From NCBI GenBank assembly GCA_019232985.1, contig JAFAMW010000028.1, positions 30,070 to 94,069 on the forward strand: a DNA stretch of 64,000 nt, written 5' to 3'. Position 1 is the first letter of the stretch. Each line of letters opens with the position of its first letter. The position numbers and the translations under genes were made by a program. The stretch comes from Roseateles sp. GTDB lineage: Bacteria; Pseudomonadota; Gammaproteobacteria; Burkholderiales; Burkholderiaceae. This document shows positions 17,285 through 26,371 of this stretch, piece after piece. The notes beneath the pieces were generated by a model, which made no database searches, had not been told where the DNA came from, and worked only from the letters and a program-made list of their open reading frames with translations.

Positions 17285-17752
17285 GTGAGCGAACTCGACC
17301 CGTCGCAGCTCAAGCGCATCGCCGCGCAATGCCCGGGGCTGCAGGCCCGCGCCACGGCACGCGCGCTGACGCGCTTCTACAGCGCCTGCTTCAACCCGCT
17401 CGGGCTGACGGCCGAGCAGTTCGCGCTGTTGGTCGGCATCGGCGCCGCGGACGGGGCGAGCGTCGTCGACCTGGCGGCGAGCGCCGGCGTCGACGCCACG
17501 ACGCTCAGCCGCAGCGTGCAGGCGCTGGAGCAGCGAGGCCTGGTCCAGGCCGTCGGCGGCCGCGGTCGCGCGGGCAAGCGCTTGAGCCTGAGCGCGTCCG
17601 GCCAGGCCTTGATGCTCGAGGCGGTGCCCGTGTGGCGGCGCGCCCGGGCGAGCCTGTCGCGGCGCCTGGGCCAGGCGACGGTGCAGGCGACGCGACAGGC
17701 GATGAAGGACCTCGCCGACGCGGTGGTCGACCTCGATCGCGCGCCGTCCTGA
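17285..17752 (+). CDS. MarR-family transcriptional regulator
   Basis: 155-residue winged-helix regulator, probably a dimer. The central DNA-binding part reads LTAEQFALLVGI, then VVDLAASAGVDATTLSRSVQALEQRGLV as the recognition helix and GRAGKRLSLSASGQAL as the wing; flanking helices form the dimer interface. The start is a GTG (17285) with AAGGA 7-11 bases upstream. An operator-like palindrome lies 32 bp upstream. It is followed after 41 bp by an alpha/beta hydrolase gene that it may control. The ligand is unknown. Confidence 0.88.
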   Translation: MSELDPSQLKRIAAQCPGLQARATARALTRFYSACFNPLGLTAEQFALLVGIGAADGASVVDLAASAGVDATTLSRSVQALEQRGLVQAVGGRGRAGKRLSLSASGQALMLEAVPVWRRARASLSRRLGQATVQATRQAMKDLADAVVDLDRAPS

Positions 17753-17793
17753 GCAAGGCTGTTGACTGAACTCTTGAGCACGGAGCATGTGAG

Positions 17794-18687
17794 ATGACGT
17801 TTACGACGACGGCTACGGTCTCGACCGGCCTGCTGGACATCGGCTTCGAAGCAGCGGGCCCGAGCGACGGCCCGGTGGCCGTCCTGCTGCACGGCTTTCC
17901 CTATGACGTGCGCTGCTACGACGGCGTTGCCGCACGCCTCGCCGCCCAGGGCGTTCGCGTCATCGCGCCGTATCTGCGCGGCTTCGGGCCGACGCGGTTC
18001 CGCGCGGCCACGACGCCGAGATCGGGGCAGCAAGCGGCGCTCGGCCAGGATCTGCTCGACTTGCTCGACGCGCTCGAGCTCGATCGCGCCGTCGTCGGCG
18101 GCTTCGATTGGGGCGGGCGGGCCGCCTGCATCGCGGCGGCCGTCGCGCCCGATCGAATCAAGGGCCTCGTCACCGTGGGCGGCTACAACGTGCAGGACAT
18201 CGCGAACGCGAACCGGCCGAGCCCGCCCGAGTTCGAGAGCGCCGCCTGGTACACCCATTACTTCATGACCGAGCGAGGCCGGCAGGGCCTGGAGCGCTAC
18301 CGCGACGCGCTGTGCAAGCTGCTGTGGACGCAGTGGTCGCCGGGCTGGCGCGATGCCGAGGCGGCATTTGGCGCGACGGCCCCGAGCCTGGCGAACCCCG
18401 ACTTCGTCGAGTTGGTGATCCACTCCTATCGCCACCGCCGCCAGGCCGCGGCAGGCGACCCGCGCTACGCCGCACTGGAGGCCCGGCTTGCCGAGCGGCC
18501 CCGGATCGGCGTGCCGACCATCGCCCTGGACGCGTTGGCCGACGGCCTTGGCGCCGACGACTCCGAGGACGATCGCGCGATGTTCACCGGGCGCTTCGAG
18601 ATTCGCCGCCTCGACGGTGTCGGGCACAACCCGCCTCAGGAGCAAGCCGACGCGTTTGCCGATGCGGTGCTGGCGCTGCTGAAGTAG
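17794..18687 (+). CDS. Alpha/beta hydrolase, epoxide-hydrolase/dehalogenase-like
   Basis: 297 residues. Family marks: oxyanion-hole region VLLHGFPYDVRCYDGVA, RGFGPTRF, the nucleophile elbow GGFDWGGRAA with Asp as nucleophile (epoxide-hydrolase and haloalkane-dehalogenase type rather than Ser), and the C-terminal catalytic His in GVGHNPPQEQ. No signal peptide, so it should be cytoplasmic. It sits in a presumed unit with marR and near DUF1330. Substrate unknown. Confidence 0.85.
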   Translation: MTFTTTATVSTGLLDIGFEAAGPSDGPVAVLLHGFPYDVRCYDGVAARLAAQGVRVIAPYLRGFGPTRFRAATTPRSGQQAALGQDLLDLLDALELDRAVVGGFDWGGRAACIAAAVAPDRIKGLVTVGGYNVQDIANANRPSPPEFESAAWYTHYFMTERGRQGLERYRDALCKLLWTQWSPGWRDAEAAFGATAPSLANPDFVELVIHSYRHRRQAAAGDPRYAALEARLAERPRIGVPTIALDALADGLGADDSEDDRAMFTGRFEIRRLDGVGHNPPQEQADAFADAVLALLK

Positions 18688-19069
18688 GCCAGAATGCTCG
18701 AGACCGCTGCCCGCCGGGATTTACGCGACGAATGACGAGGCCGGCCCCTCGGGGTCGCGCAGCGCCGCCAGTCAGGGCACCCGGCGGTCAAGCCCATCCC
18801 TCGATATCGCAGCGTTGATCTTTGCGAAGCGGATGACCCCGTTGATGTTCCGCGTCCTGTCGAAGACGGTGAAATAGTTTTTCATCAAGGGCAGCCGGGC
18901 CAGCGACGCCGACGTCCGCTCCCCCATCGAATCCGGACCTTGCGCCGGCGAACCTACCGTCGCCCGAATGACTGCGACGCGGCCGAGACCGTGAGCTCGG
19001 CTGCCGGCGCCGACCGACCGCGTTCTCTGCAAAGCCGCCGTCGGTTCGGCCCGCGAACCCACTTGTCGC
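18688..19069. other. Gene-poor spacer with a degraded fragment
   Basis: 382 bp between the hydrolase and GH43 genes. Apart from the possible peptidase remnant at 18805-18900, no credible ORF, hairpin terminator or repeat was seen. The sequence is less regular in codon periodicity than the neighbouring sugar genes. Confidence 0.4.
18805..18900 (-). pseudogene. Possible C-terminal fragment of a pepsin-like aspartic peptidase
   Basis: The minus strand encodes LPLMKNYFTVFDRTRNINGV then IRFAKI, reminiscent of the last strand pair of A1 aspartic peptidases (LRNYYTVFDRxNxxIGFA). There is no active-site DTG and nothing homologous upstream in any frame. Recognition rests on about 25 residues, so this is tentative. 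Confidence 0.3.
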
Positions 19070-20767
19070 TCACGTGCGATCAATGCTGGCCTTGTCGAGG
19101 ACTCTTGACTCCCGCGCATCGATCGCTCGATAGGCGAAGCCCCGCACCCGCACGCCGCCACCCGCGCCAACGCTGAACACCCCAACCCGCAAGCTCACAA
19201 AGCCCCCAAAGCTGTTGTGATGCAGCCCCGACACCTCCATGCACCACGGATGCCGGATCCAGTGCGCGCCGTCGCTCGAGTACTCGAAGCTCACCACGTT
19301 CGCGCGATTGCGCACGCGCAGCCACACGCGCGGCCCCGCGAACGGCGTGCGCATCCAGGTGTGCTCCTGGCCGTAGTTGTACGTGAACATCTGCGTCGCG
19401 CTGAAGCCGACGCCGACGAACGCGCGCTCGTTGTAGAACAGCGTGAGCCCGCCCTGCGCGGCGCCGCCCATCTCCAGCTCGACGCTGGCCTCGTAGCCAT
19501 GGTCGCCGACGCTGCACAGCAACGGCGAGCCGTCGGCGAGCGTCGTGCCCTTGGCGGCGATCACGAGCGCGCGGTCCTCAAAGCGCAGGCGCTCGAGCTC
19601 CCTGGGGCCCGGCGCGTGGAAGCTCCATTGCGTGCCGAGCCGCGGCGTCGAGAAATCGTCCGATAGCGCGGGCGCGGCGGCCGAGCGCCGACCGCAGCGC
19701 GGGCATGGCAGGGGCTTGTCCAGCGTGCCGCCGAGCGCGCGGAACCAGCCGTCTTCCGTCCAGCGGATCGGCTCGAGCAGGGTCTGGCGGCCCAGCGTCC
19801 GGTAGCCGTTCTCGTAGCCGTGATAGACAAGCCACCAGCCGCCTTCCCCTTCCAATCCAGGCCCCTCGACCACGCTCGCGTGGCCGCGCGACCACCAGGG
19901 CTCGGCCGCGCTCGCGGTGTACACGATCGGGTTGTGCGGGCAGTCCTCCCAGGGGCCGTGGACCGAACGCGAGCGCGCGAGCGTGACCATGTGGCTGGTC
20001 GGCGGGCCCGAGGTGCCGCCGACGGCCGAGACCAGGTAGAACCAGGCGCCGCGCCGGAAGAGCTTGGGGCCCTCGGGCGCGAACATCTCGACCTCCCAGT
20101 CGGCCGGGTACTGCCATGGCGTCCACGCGTTCGCGTCGAGTGGGCCCGCGGTTGCGAGGCCATCGGCACGCAGGCGCACGCGCCGGCCGCCGTTGCCGAA
20201 CAGGTAGCGCGCGCCGTCCTCGCCGACCACGTGACCCGGGTCGATGCAGCCGGGCAGGCCGAGGTTGACGGGTGCGCTCCAAGGGCCGGCGATCGCGTCG
20301 GCGTGGATCGCGTAGATCGCGGTGCCGCCGTCCTGCAGCACCGGGATGTAGATGAAGTAACGCCCCTCGTGCTTGACGAGGTCCATCGCCCAGACCGTGC
20401 CGATCGGCTCGTGCAGCGCCGCGCCGATGGGCGCCCAGTTCACGAGGTCGGTCGAGTGCCAGATCACGGCGCCCGGGTAGGCGTCGAAGGACGAAAACGT
20501 CATGTAGTAGTCGGCGCCGTCCTTCAACACCGTCGGGTCCGGGTGGTCGCCGGCGACGATCGGGTTCAGGTAGCTGCCGTCGCCACGGTCGGCGCGGCGC
20601 TGGCCTTCGACGCCGACACCGTGCTGGGCCGGAGACGGGCCGCACGCGGCCGCCTCGTGAGTGCGAGGCGCCGTGGCTGCGGCGGCGGCTGTCTCGGCGC
20701 CGACGGCGAGGCCTAGCGAGCCCAGCGCGGCGGTCTTCTTGAGCCAGGTGCGGCGCGGCAGCGTCAT
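19070..20767 (-). CDS. GH43 beta-xylosidase/alpha-L-arabinofuranosidase with C-terminal beta-sandwich, exported
   Basis: 565 residues. The N-terminus PRRTWLKKTAALGSLGLAVG looks like a Tat signal. The five-bladed GH43 domain begins NPIVAGDHPDPTV with the general base Asp77; a pKa-modulating Asp lies in LPGCIDPGHV and the acid Glu in EMFAPEGPKLF. From about residue 375 a second concanavalin-like domain (ALSDDFSTPRLGTQWSF onward, DUF1349-like) follows, an arrangement common in GH43 xylosidases/arabinosidases. It is the last gene of the ten-gene xyloglucan operon, 13 bp after GH39. Arabinose release from xyloglucan side chains is plausible. The last residues (about 30) look unrelated to the family and end in the scarred spacer. 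Confidence 0.88.
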   Translation of the reverse strand: MTLPRRTWLKKTAALGSLGLAVGAETAAAAATAPRTHEAAACGPSPAQHGVGVEGQRRADRGDGSYLNPIVAGDHPDPTVLKDGADYYMTFSSFDAYPGAVIWHSTDLVNWAPIGAALHEPIGTVWAMDLVKHEGRYFIYIPVLQDGGTAIYAIHADAIAGPWSAPVNLGLPGCIDPGHVVGEDGARYLFGNGGRRVRLRADGLATAGPLDANAWTPWQYPADWEVEMFAPEGPKLFRRGAWFYLVSAVGGTSGPPTSHMVTLARSRSVHGPWEDCPHNPIVYTASAAEPWWSRGHASVVEGPGLEGEGGWWLVYHGYENGYRTLGRQTLLEPIRWTEDGWFRALGGTLDKPLPCPRCGRRSAAAPALSDDFSTPRLGTQWSFHAPGPRELERLRFEDRALVIAAKGTTLADGSPLLCSVGDHGYEASVELEMGGAAQGGLTLFYNERAFVGVGFSATQMFTYNYGQEHTWMRTPFAGPRVWLRVRNRANVVSFEYSSDGAHWIRHPWCMEVSGLHHNSFGGFVSLRVGVFSVGAGGGVRVRGFAYRAIDARESRVLDKASIDRT

Positions 20768-20780
20768 CCCGCGACCTCCG

Positions 20781-22373
20781 TCACAAGCGCCGCACGCTCA
20801 CGCGCAGCACGTCGTGCTCGCGCAGCGTGAGCTCGATCGTCGCGCGGCCGTCGGCGCCGACTTCGATGTCGCGCTGCTGCTCGGGCGCGTCCGCCGTCAG
20901 GGCCTGCAGCTTCGCGAGCGCCGCGGCGTCGAGGTCCTTGGGCGCGCCCATCTCCAGATAGACCGTGTACGCGTCGTTCGCGCGGTAGCCGCAGCGGTGC
21001 ACGGCGAGGCGGTACCTGCCCGCCGGCAGGTTCTTGAGCGCGAGCCGCGCGACCGGCACCTCGACGCTGGGCCGCGGCTTGCCGAAGAAGTCGCGGTTGC
21101 TCTGCGCGCCCATCGCCACGGGGCGCTGGTCCCACAGCAGGGCCTCGACGTTTGTGCCGGCGTCGTCGACGCTGGCCCACACCGCCGCGTCCGCACAGGG
21201 GATCTCGCGGCCGCGCAGCGCCTGCAGGTAGCGGTACGCGAACCACGCGGGCTTGCGGAGGCCGTCGCGCGTCATCAGGCCGAAGCCGCCGTGGAAGGCG
21301 CGGTCGGGCGGGCCCGGCTCCTCGAACAGGTCGGTGTAGGTCCAGTAGCTCATCGACTGGGCGAGGCCCTGGCAGGCCTTGAGCCTGGCGAGGATCCAGG
21401 CCGCGCTCTGATACGCGTCGTGGACCTTGTCGCGCGGGTTGTAGCTCGTGCTCCACTCGGTGAAGAACAGCGGCAGGCCGGGCCGGTGCGAGGCCTCGAT
21501 CTGCGCGCGCACGCGCCGCACGTCGCCGACGATCGCGTCGGGCGAGGCCGACAGTTTCGTGTCCTGCTCGCCCTTCTCGTCGAGAAAGCCGCCGTCGACG
21601 CCGTACGAATGCGTGCTCACGAAGTCGATCGGCACGTCGTGCGCCTTCACATGCGCAAGCAGCTCGGCCACCCAGGCCGCGCCGGCCGTCGCGGGGCCGC
21701 CGACCTTCAACGCCGGGTCGATGGACTTGAGCACGCGCGCGCTGCGCGTGTAGAGGTCGAAATACGCGGCCTGGTCGGCGCCCTCCCAGAAGCCCGCGAG
21801 GTTGGGTTCGTTCCAGACCTCGAAGTACCAGTGCCGCACTTCCTCCACGCCGTAGCGACCGCGCACGAACGCGACGAACGCGCGCAGCAGCCGTTCCCAG
21901 CCCTCGGGCTGCGGGTGCGAGGTATTGCCGGCCCAGTAGAAGATCGTCTGCGCCGAGCTTGCGAGCGCGGCCGGCGTGAAGCCGAGCTCGACGAGCGGGC
22001 GGATGCGCTTGGCGAGCAGCGCGTCGTAGAGCTTCGCGACGCCGCTGAAGTCGAACGTCAGCGTGCCGTCGGCCGCGCGCCGCACCGTGTGCAGCACGTC
22101 GTGGAAGATGCCGTGCATGCGCAGGTAGCGAAAGCCCAGCTCGTCGACCGCGGTCTTCAGCTGCGCCTGGCAGTCGTCGCGCTGCGTCGTGCCCGGGTAG
22201 TCGGCGCCGACGCAATGGTCGAAGAAGCGGTCGACGGGGTGCTCGGCGCGCGCGATGTCGAGTTCGATCATGCGGGGCGGCTCCGGGGTGGCGGAGAAGG
22301 CTTGCGGCAGCAGCAGGCCCGCGCCGGTCGCGAGCGAGGTCTGGCGCAGCCAGTCGCGGCGGGTGGATGTCAT
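20781..22373 (-). CDS. GH39 family glycosidase (beta-xylosidase-like), exported
   Basis: 530 residues with a Tat-like start STRRDWLRQTSLATGAGLLL. The TIM barrel shows the clan-A acid/base Glu189 in EVWNEPNLAGFW and the nucleophile Glu306 in FFTEWSTSYNP; a small beta domain closes the protein. GH39 contains beta-xylosidases and related exo-enzymes. It lies 10 bp downstream of the sugar symporter and 13 bp upstream of GH43. The exact linkage cleaved cannot be read from sequence. Confidence 0.87.
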   Translation of the reverse strand: MTSTRRDWLRQTSLATGAGLLLPQAFSATPEPPRMIELDIARAEHPVDRFFDHCVGADYPGTTQRDDCQAQLKTAVDELGFRYLRMHGIFHDVLHTVRRAADGTLTFDFSGVAKLYDALLAKRIRPLVELGFTPAALASSAQTIFYWAGNTSHPQPEGWERLLRAFVAFVRGRYGVEEVRHWYFEVWNEPNLAGFWEGADQAAYFDLYTRSARVLKSIDPALKVGGPATAGAAWVAELLAHVKAHDVPIDFVSTHSYGVDGGFLDEKGEQDTKLSASPDAIVGDVRRVRAQIEASHRPGLPLFFTEWSTSYNPRDKVHDAYQSAAWILARLKACQGLAQSMSYWTYTDLFEEPGPPDRAFHGGFGLMTRDGLRKPAWFAYRYLQALRGREIPCADAAVWASVDDAGTNVEALLWDQRPVAMGAQSNRDFFGKPRPSVEVPVARLALKNLPAGRYRLAVHRCGYRANDAYTVYLEMGAPKDLDAAALAKLQALTADAPEQQRDIEVGADGRATIELTLREHDVLRVSVRRL

Positions 22374-22383
22374 CGCGGCCTCC

Positions 22384-23844
22384 TCAGACGCAGCCGCGCC
22401 GCGCCTCGAGCGCCCGGCGGATCTCGAGCATGCGTGCCTCGCTGAGCTCGAAGCGCGAGAGCGAGATCAGCGCGAGCACGAGGCCCGTGACCGGAATGCC
22501 CGTGAGCAGGATGCGGATCATGAAGATCGCGTGCTCGGTCTGCACCGGGTGGTGCGCGTCGAAGCCCGTGAACTGCAGGATCCAGCCCGACGCGCCGACG
22601 CCCAGCGCGATGCCGACCTTGGAGATCCAGGCCTGGCAGGCCGAGAACGAGCCCTCGCGGCGCTGGCCGGTCTGCAGCTCGTCGTAGTCGATCACGTCGC
22701 CGATCATTGAGCCATAGAGGATCCAGAAGCCCGCGCCCGTGAACGCGACGAAGCCGCAGGCGAACAGCTGCAGAACCGGCTGCGTCGGGTCGTAGAGCCA
22801 CCAGTCGCCGACGAAGGCCGCGATCGCGAGCGCGAGCACGATCGTGAGCCCGGCGCGCTTGCCGTGGCGCCGCGCGATCCAGTTGAAGAACGGGATGCCG
22901 AGAAAGCCGAAGCCCATCCCGGCGAGGCCCATCGCGGTATTCCAGCGCGCGCCGAGCGCCACGTCGCCGTGGCACACGTAGTAGATCGTCGCGTAGTAGC
23001 CGAGCGCGGCGACCATCGCCGTGCCCATGCCGTAGGCCATCATCACGCCGAGGATGAAGCGGAACGGCCGGCAGCGCAGCGTGCGCCACAGCGTGTCGGT
23101 CAGCGGAATATGGCTTTGCGTCTTCGCGACGACGGCCTCGTAGTAACGCTCGCGCACGAGCACGAAGATCGCGATCGCGGCGAAGACCATCACGGCGCCG
23201 AGGATCAGGCTATAGGCCTGGGCGCCGCGCAGGATGTCGGGCTTGCCGTGCGCGTCCCGGAAGATCGCGAGCGTCGTGAACTGCGCGGCGAAGAACATCG
23301 CGAGCTCGGGCAGCTTCTGCACCGCGTTGCGGATCGACATCACGCTCGTGCGCTCGTGGTAGTCGGGCGTCATCTCGGCGCCGAGGCTCGACCACGGCAT
23401 GTTGAAACAGCTCATCACGGGCACGTAGAGCGCGACGCTGACGAGCATGAACCAGAAGTACTCGGTGTCGCTCCAGCCGCGGCCCACCGCGAACATCAGC
23501 GGCAGGCCGATGCCCGCGAGGACGCCGCCAACGAGGATGTAGGGCCGACGCCGGCCGAAGCGCGTGCGCGTGTTGTCCGAAAGCCAGCCGAACAGCGCGT
23601 CCGAGACCGCGTCGATCAACACCTTGATCATCTGCACGGTCGAGATCAGCCCCGGCGCGACGCCGAGAAAGATGTTGAAGACCTGGAAGGCCAGCGCCGG
23701 ATAGAGCCAATGGCCCCACATGTCGACGAAGGCGCCGAGGCCGTAGCCGAGCTTGCGCGGCAGCGGCACGCGGTCGGCGCGCGGCGCATCGAGCGATGTA
23801 TCGATAAATCGCTCGGATGGAGCGAGGGGCGTGGTGGCGCTCAC
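22384..23844 (-). CDS. GPH-type sugar:cation symporter (MFS superfamily)
   Basis: 486-residue inner-membrane transporter with about 12 hydrophobic helices. Glycoside-pentoside-hexuronide family marks: LGYGLGAFVDMWGHWLYPAL at the start, then DALFGWLSDNTRTRFGRRRPYI (the family loop 2-3 motif), YHERTSVMSIRNAVQK, and GSMIGDVIDYDELQTGQRREG late in the protein. XylP/XynP/MelB relatives import pentosides and oligosaccharides with Na+ or H+. In this operon it probably carries xyloglucan-derived oligosaccharides from periplasm to cytoplasm, where the GH31, GH1 and other enzymes act. It is 21 bp after the regulator gene. Confidence 0.92.
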   Translation of the reverse strand: MSATTPLAPSERFIDTSLDAPRADRVPLPRKLGYGLGAFVDMWGHWLYPALAFQVFNIFLGVAPGLISTVQMIKVLIDAVSDALFGWLSDNTRTRFGRRRPYILVGGVLAGIGLPLMFAVGRGWSDTEYFWFMLVSVALYVPVMSCFNMPWSSLGAEMTPDYHERTSVMSIRNAVQKLPELAMFFAAQFTTLAIFRDAHGKPDILRGAQAYSLILGAVMVFAAIAIFVLVRERYYEAVVAKTQSHIPLTDTLWRTLRCRPFRFILGVMMAYGMGTAMVAALGYYATIYYVCHGDVALGARWNTAMGLAGMGFGFLGIPFFNWIARRHGKRAGLTIVLALAIAAFVGDWWLYDPTQPVLQLFACGFVAFTGAGFWILYGSMIGDVIDYDELQTGQRREGSFSACQAWISKVGIALGVGASGWILQFTGFDAHHPVQTEHAIFMIRILLTGIPVTGLVLALISLSRFELSEARMLEIRRALEARRGCV

Positions 23845-23865
23845 GGGCTATGTCTCCTGGGGGAA

Positions 23866-24987
23866 TCAGGGCAGGACGATCTGCGTCGTCCTTGCCTCGG
23901 CGAGGGTCTGACCGGAAACGACTTCGGTCGGGAATACGGTGTTGCCGGGCGCGCGCCAGGCCGTGCCCTTGAGCTTGGCCTCGATCTGGCCGACGAGCAG
24001 CTGCACGGCGCGGTGGCCCATCTCGCGCAGCGGCTGGCGCACCGTGGACAGGTGCGCGCTGCGGGCGATCGCGGTGTCGTCGAAGCCCGCGACCGAGATG
24101 TCGGCCGGCACGCGCAGGCCGCGCGCGAGCAGGGTGTCCATGCAGCCGAGCGCGATCGCGTCGCTGCCGCCGAAGATCGCGTCGGGCAGCGGCTTGCCCG
24201 CGTGCGCGGCGAGCCAGGCCTCGAGGCCGCTGCGGCCCCAGTCGAAGGTGTAGTTGCCGTGCGCGAGGTAGTCCTTGGGCGGCTCGACGCCGGCCTCGCG
24301 GTGCGCGCGCCGCCAGCCTGCGACGCGGCGCTGCGCGCCGATCGAGTCGGCCGGGCCGGCCAGGTGCAGGATGCGGCGGTGGCCGAGCGCGAGCATCTGC
24401 GCGACGAGCGCGTGCGCGCCGGTCTCTTCGTCGGACTCGAGGTTGGGCACGCCGGGCAGCTGGTTGTTCGCGTGCACCGACACGAAGGGCGTGTGCTCGG
24501 GCAGCTGGACCGACTCGAGCAGCGGCGCGAGCAGGATCAGGCCGTCGATGCGGCCGTCGCAGAACTGCGGCACCCGGGTCGCGCCCTCGGCCCAGTCGCC
24601 GAGCGCGAACACCGTGGTGTTCTGGCCGGCCTCGGCCGCGCTCTCCATCACGCCGTTGAAGACTTCGAGGAAGTACTGGTTGAGCTCGTTGCGCGCGAGC
24701 GTCGTGACCACGCCGATCGTGTTCATGCGCCGGTCGGCGAGCGCGCGCGCGGCCGCGTTGGGCCGGTAGTTGAGCTTGCGCGCGGCCTCGACGATGCGCA
24801 CGCGCGTCTCGGCCGAGATCCGCGAGGAGGTCTTCGAGCCGTTGATCACGGCCGAGGCCGCCATCACCGAGACCCCGGCCTCGCGCCCGACGTCGGCGAG
24901 CGTCGCCGCATGCGGGGTGCGGCGCGCGCGCGCCGGCTTCGGGGCAGCGGCGTCGGGCGTGGCGGTCTTCTTGGGTTTGTCGGCCAT
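23866..24987 (-). CDS. LacI-family transcriptional regulator of the xyloglucan locus
   Basis: 373 residues. The HTH headpiece begins near residue 28 (ATLADVGREAGVSVMAASAV) with the hinge PNAAARALADRRMNTIGVV. The periplasmic-binding-protein-like effector domain includes LILLAPL, HTPFVSVHANN, ILHLAGPADSIGAQRRVAG, IFGGSDAIALGCMDTL and VAGFDDTAIARSAHL. The recognition helix reads VMAASAVIN where LacI family members usually have V-x-T/A-V-S-R-V-L-N, a slightly unusual form. Encoded inside the operon it probably controls, 25 bp after GH1 and 21 bp before the symporter. Candidate operators are at 11150 and 37379. The inducer is presumably a xyloglucan sugar. Confidence 0.92.
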   Translation of the reverse strand: MADKPKKTATPDAAAPKPARARRTPHAATLADVGREAGVSVMAASAVINGSKTSSRISAETRVRIVEAARKLNYRPNAAARALADRRMNTIGVVTTLARNELNQYFLEVFNGVMESAAEAGQNTTVFALGDWAEGATRVPQFCDGRIDGLILLAPLLESVQLPEHTPFVSVHANNQLPGVPNLESDEETGAHALVAQMLALGHRRILHLAGPADSIGAQRRVAGWRRAHREAGVEPPKDYLAHGNYTFDWGRSGLEAWLAAHAGKPLPDAIFGGSDAIALGCMDTLLARGLRVPADISVAGFDDTAIARSAHLSTVRQPLREMGHRAVQLLVGQIEAKLKGTAWRAPGNTVFPTEVVSGQTLAEARTTQIVLP

Positions 24988-25012
24988 GGCGATGGGCGTG
25001 GGGGGGGCGGCC

Positions 25013-26371
25013 TCAGACGATGCAGCGCGTCCTCAGCACTTCCGCGTAATAGCGCGCCGACAGCTTGGGCGTGCGCGCCTGGGTCGCGTAGTCGCAATGG
25101 ACGATGCCGAAGCGGCGCTGGTAGCCGTCCTCCCACTCGTAGTTGTCGATAAAAGACCAGAGAAAGTAGCCGTCGATGGGCACGCCGTCGGCGACCGCGC
25201 GGTGGATCTCGCGCAAATGGTTGCGCAGGAAATCGCGGCGGTGGAGGTCCCAGACCTCGCCGTTGACGACGGGCTCGTCGTTATAGCCGCAGCCATTCTC
25301 CGTGATGTAGATCGAGCCCGCGCCGTAGAGCTCCGCGCACAGGCGCGGCGCCCAGTAGATCGCCTGCGGCACGAGGTGCAGCCAGGGGCTGTCGGCGCGC
25401 GGGTACTGGGCCGGCAGCGCAAGCACTTCCCACGGCTGCCCGTCGCGGCCCGCGCGCACATAGGTCGCCGTGTAGATGTTCAGGCCGAGGAAGTCGGTCG
25501 GCAGGCTGATCAGCTCGAAGTCGCCGGGCGCGACCTTGGGCGCGGCCGCGCCGCAGCGGTCGAGGTAGGCCTTCGCGTAGCCGCCCGCGTGGATCGCGCC
25601 GAGCACGTGCAGGTTCTTGTCGGCGAACCAGGCCTTGGCCGCGGCGATGTCGGCCGGCGTCTCGGTCACGGGCACGGCGACGTCGCAGTTGTCGGTGAGG
25701 CCGACCTGGGCGCCCGGGCCGCCGTAGGTGCGCACCGCGCGGACCGCGTGGCCGTGGCACAGCAGCGCGTGGTGGAAGGTCTGGTTTACGACGGCGTCGC
25801 TCTCGCGCCGGCCCGGTGCCTTGGTGCCGGCGCCGTAGCCGAGCCAGGTGAAGCAGCGGATCTCGTTGAGCGTGATCCAGTGCTTGACCTCGTTCGAGAA
25901 GGCCTGGACGACGGTGTCGGCGTAGCGCGCAAACGCGCCGACCGTCTCGCGCGAGGTCCAGCCGCCGCGCTCCTCGAGCGCCTGCGGCAGGTCCCAGTGG
26001 AACAGCGTGACCCAGGGCTTGATGCCGTGGCGCTGCATGCTCGCGAACAGGCGGCGGTAGAAGTCGATGCCGGCCTGGTTCACGGGGCCGTCGCCGTTCG
26101 GGAAGATGCGCGGCCAGGCGATCGAGAGCCGGTAGTCGCGGATGCCCAGCGAGGCCATCAGCGCGAAGTCAGCGTCGAAGCGGTGGTAATGGTCGCAGGC
26201 GGTGTCGAGCGTGTCGCCGTCGTGGACCTTGCCGGGCGTGCGGCTGAAGCGGTCCCAGATCGACTCGCCCTTGCCGTCGGCCTGCGCGGCGCCCTCGATC
26301 TGTGGTGCGGCGGCGGCGACGCCGAGGACGAAGTCTTGCGGGAAGGAGCTCGAATAGGTGATCGGGTTCAT
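25013..26371 (-). CDS. GH1 beta-glucosidase
   Basis: 452-residue retaining beta-glucosidase of the BglA/BglB size class, without a signal peptide. Family marks: FVLGVAAAAPQIEG (GH1 N-terminal signature), FHWDLPQALEERGGW, the acid/base Glu170 in WITLNEIRCF, the nucleophile Glu358 in YITENGCGYND, and DGYFLWSFIDNYEWEDGYQRR. The usual TLNEP is TLNEI here, an uncommon substitution beside the catalytic residue. It would take glucose from the debranched cello-oligosaccharide backbone in the cytoplasm. Its ATG overlaps the esterase stop as ATGA. Confidence 0.95.
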   Translation of the reverse strand: MNPITYSSSFPQDFVLGVAAAAPQIEGAAQADGKGESIWDRFSRTPGKVHDGDTLDTACDHYHRFDADFALMASLGIRDYRLSIAWPRIFPNGDGPVNQAGIDFYRRLFASMQRHGIKPWVTLFHWDLPQALEERGGWTSRETVGAFARYADTVVQAFSNEVKHWITLNEIRCFTWLGYGAGTKAPGRRESDAVVNQTFHHALLCHGHAVRAVRTYGGPGAQVGLTDNCDVAVPVTETPADIAAAKAWFADKNLHVLGAIHAGGYAKAYLDRCGAAAPKVAPGDFELISLPTDFLGLNIYTATYVRAGRDGQPWEVLALPAQYPRADSPWLHLVPQAIYWAPRLCAELYGAGSIYITENGCGYNDEPVVNGEVWDLHRRDFLRNHLREIHRAVADGVPIDGYFLWSFIDNYEWEDGYQRRFGIVHCDYATQARTPKLSARYYAEVLRTRCIV

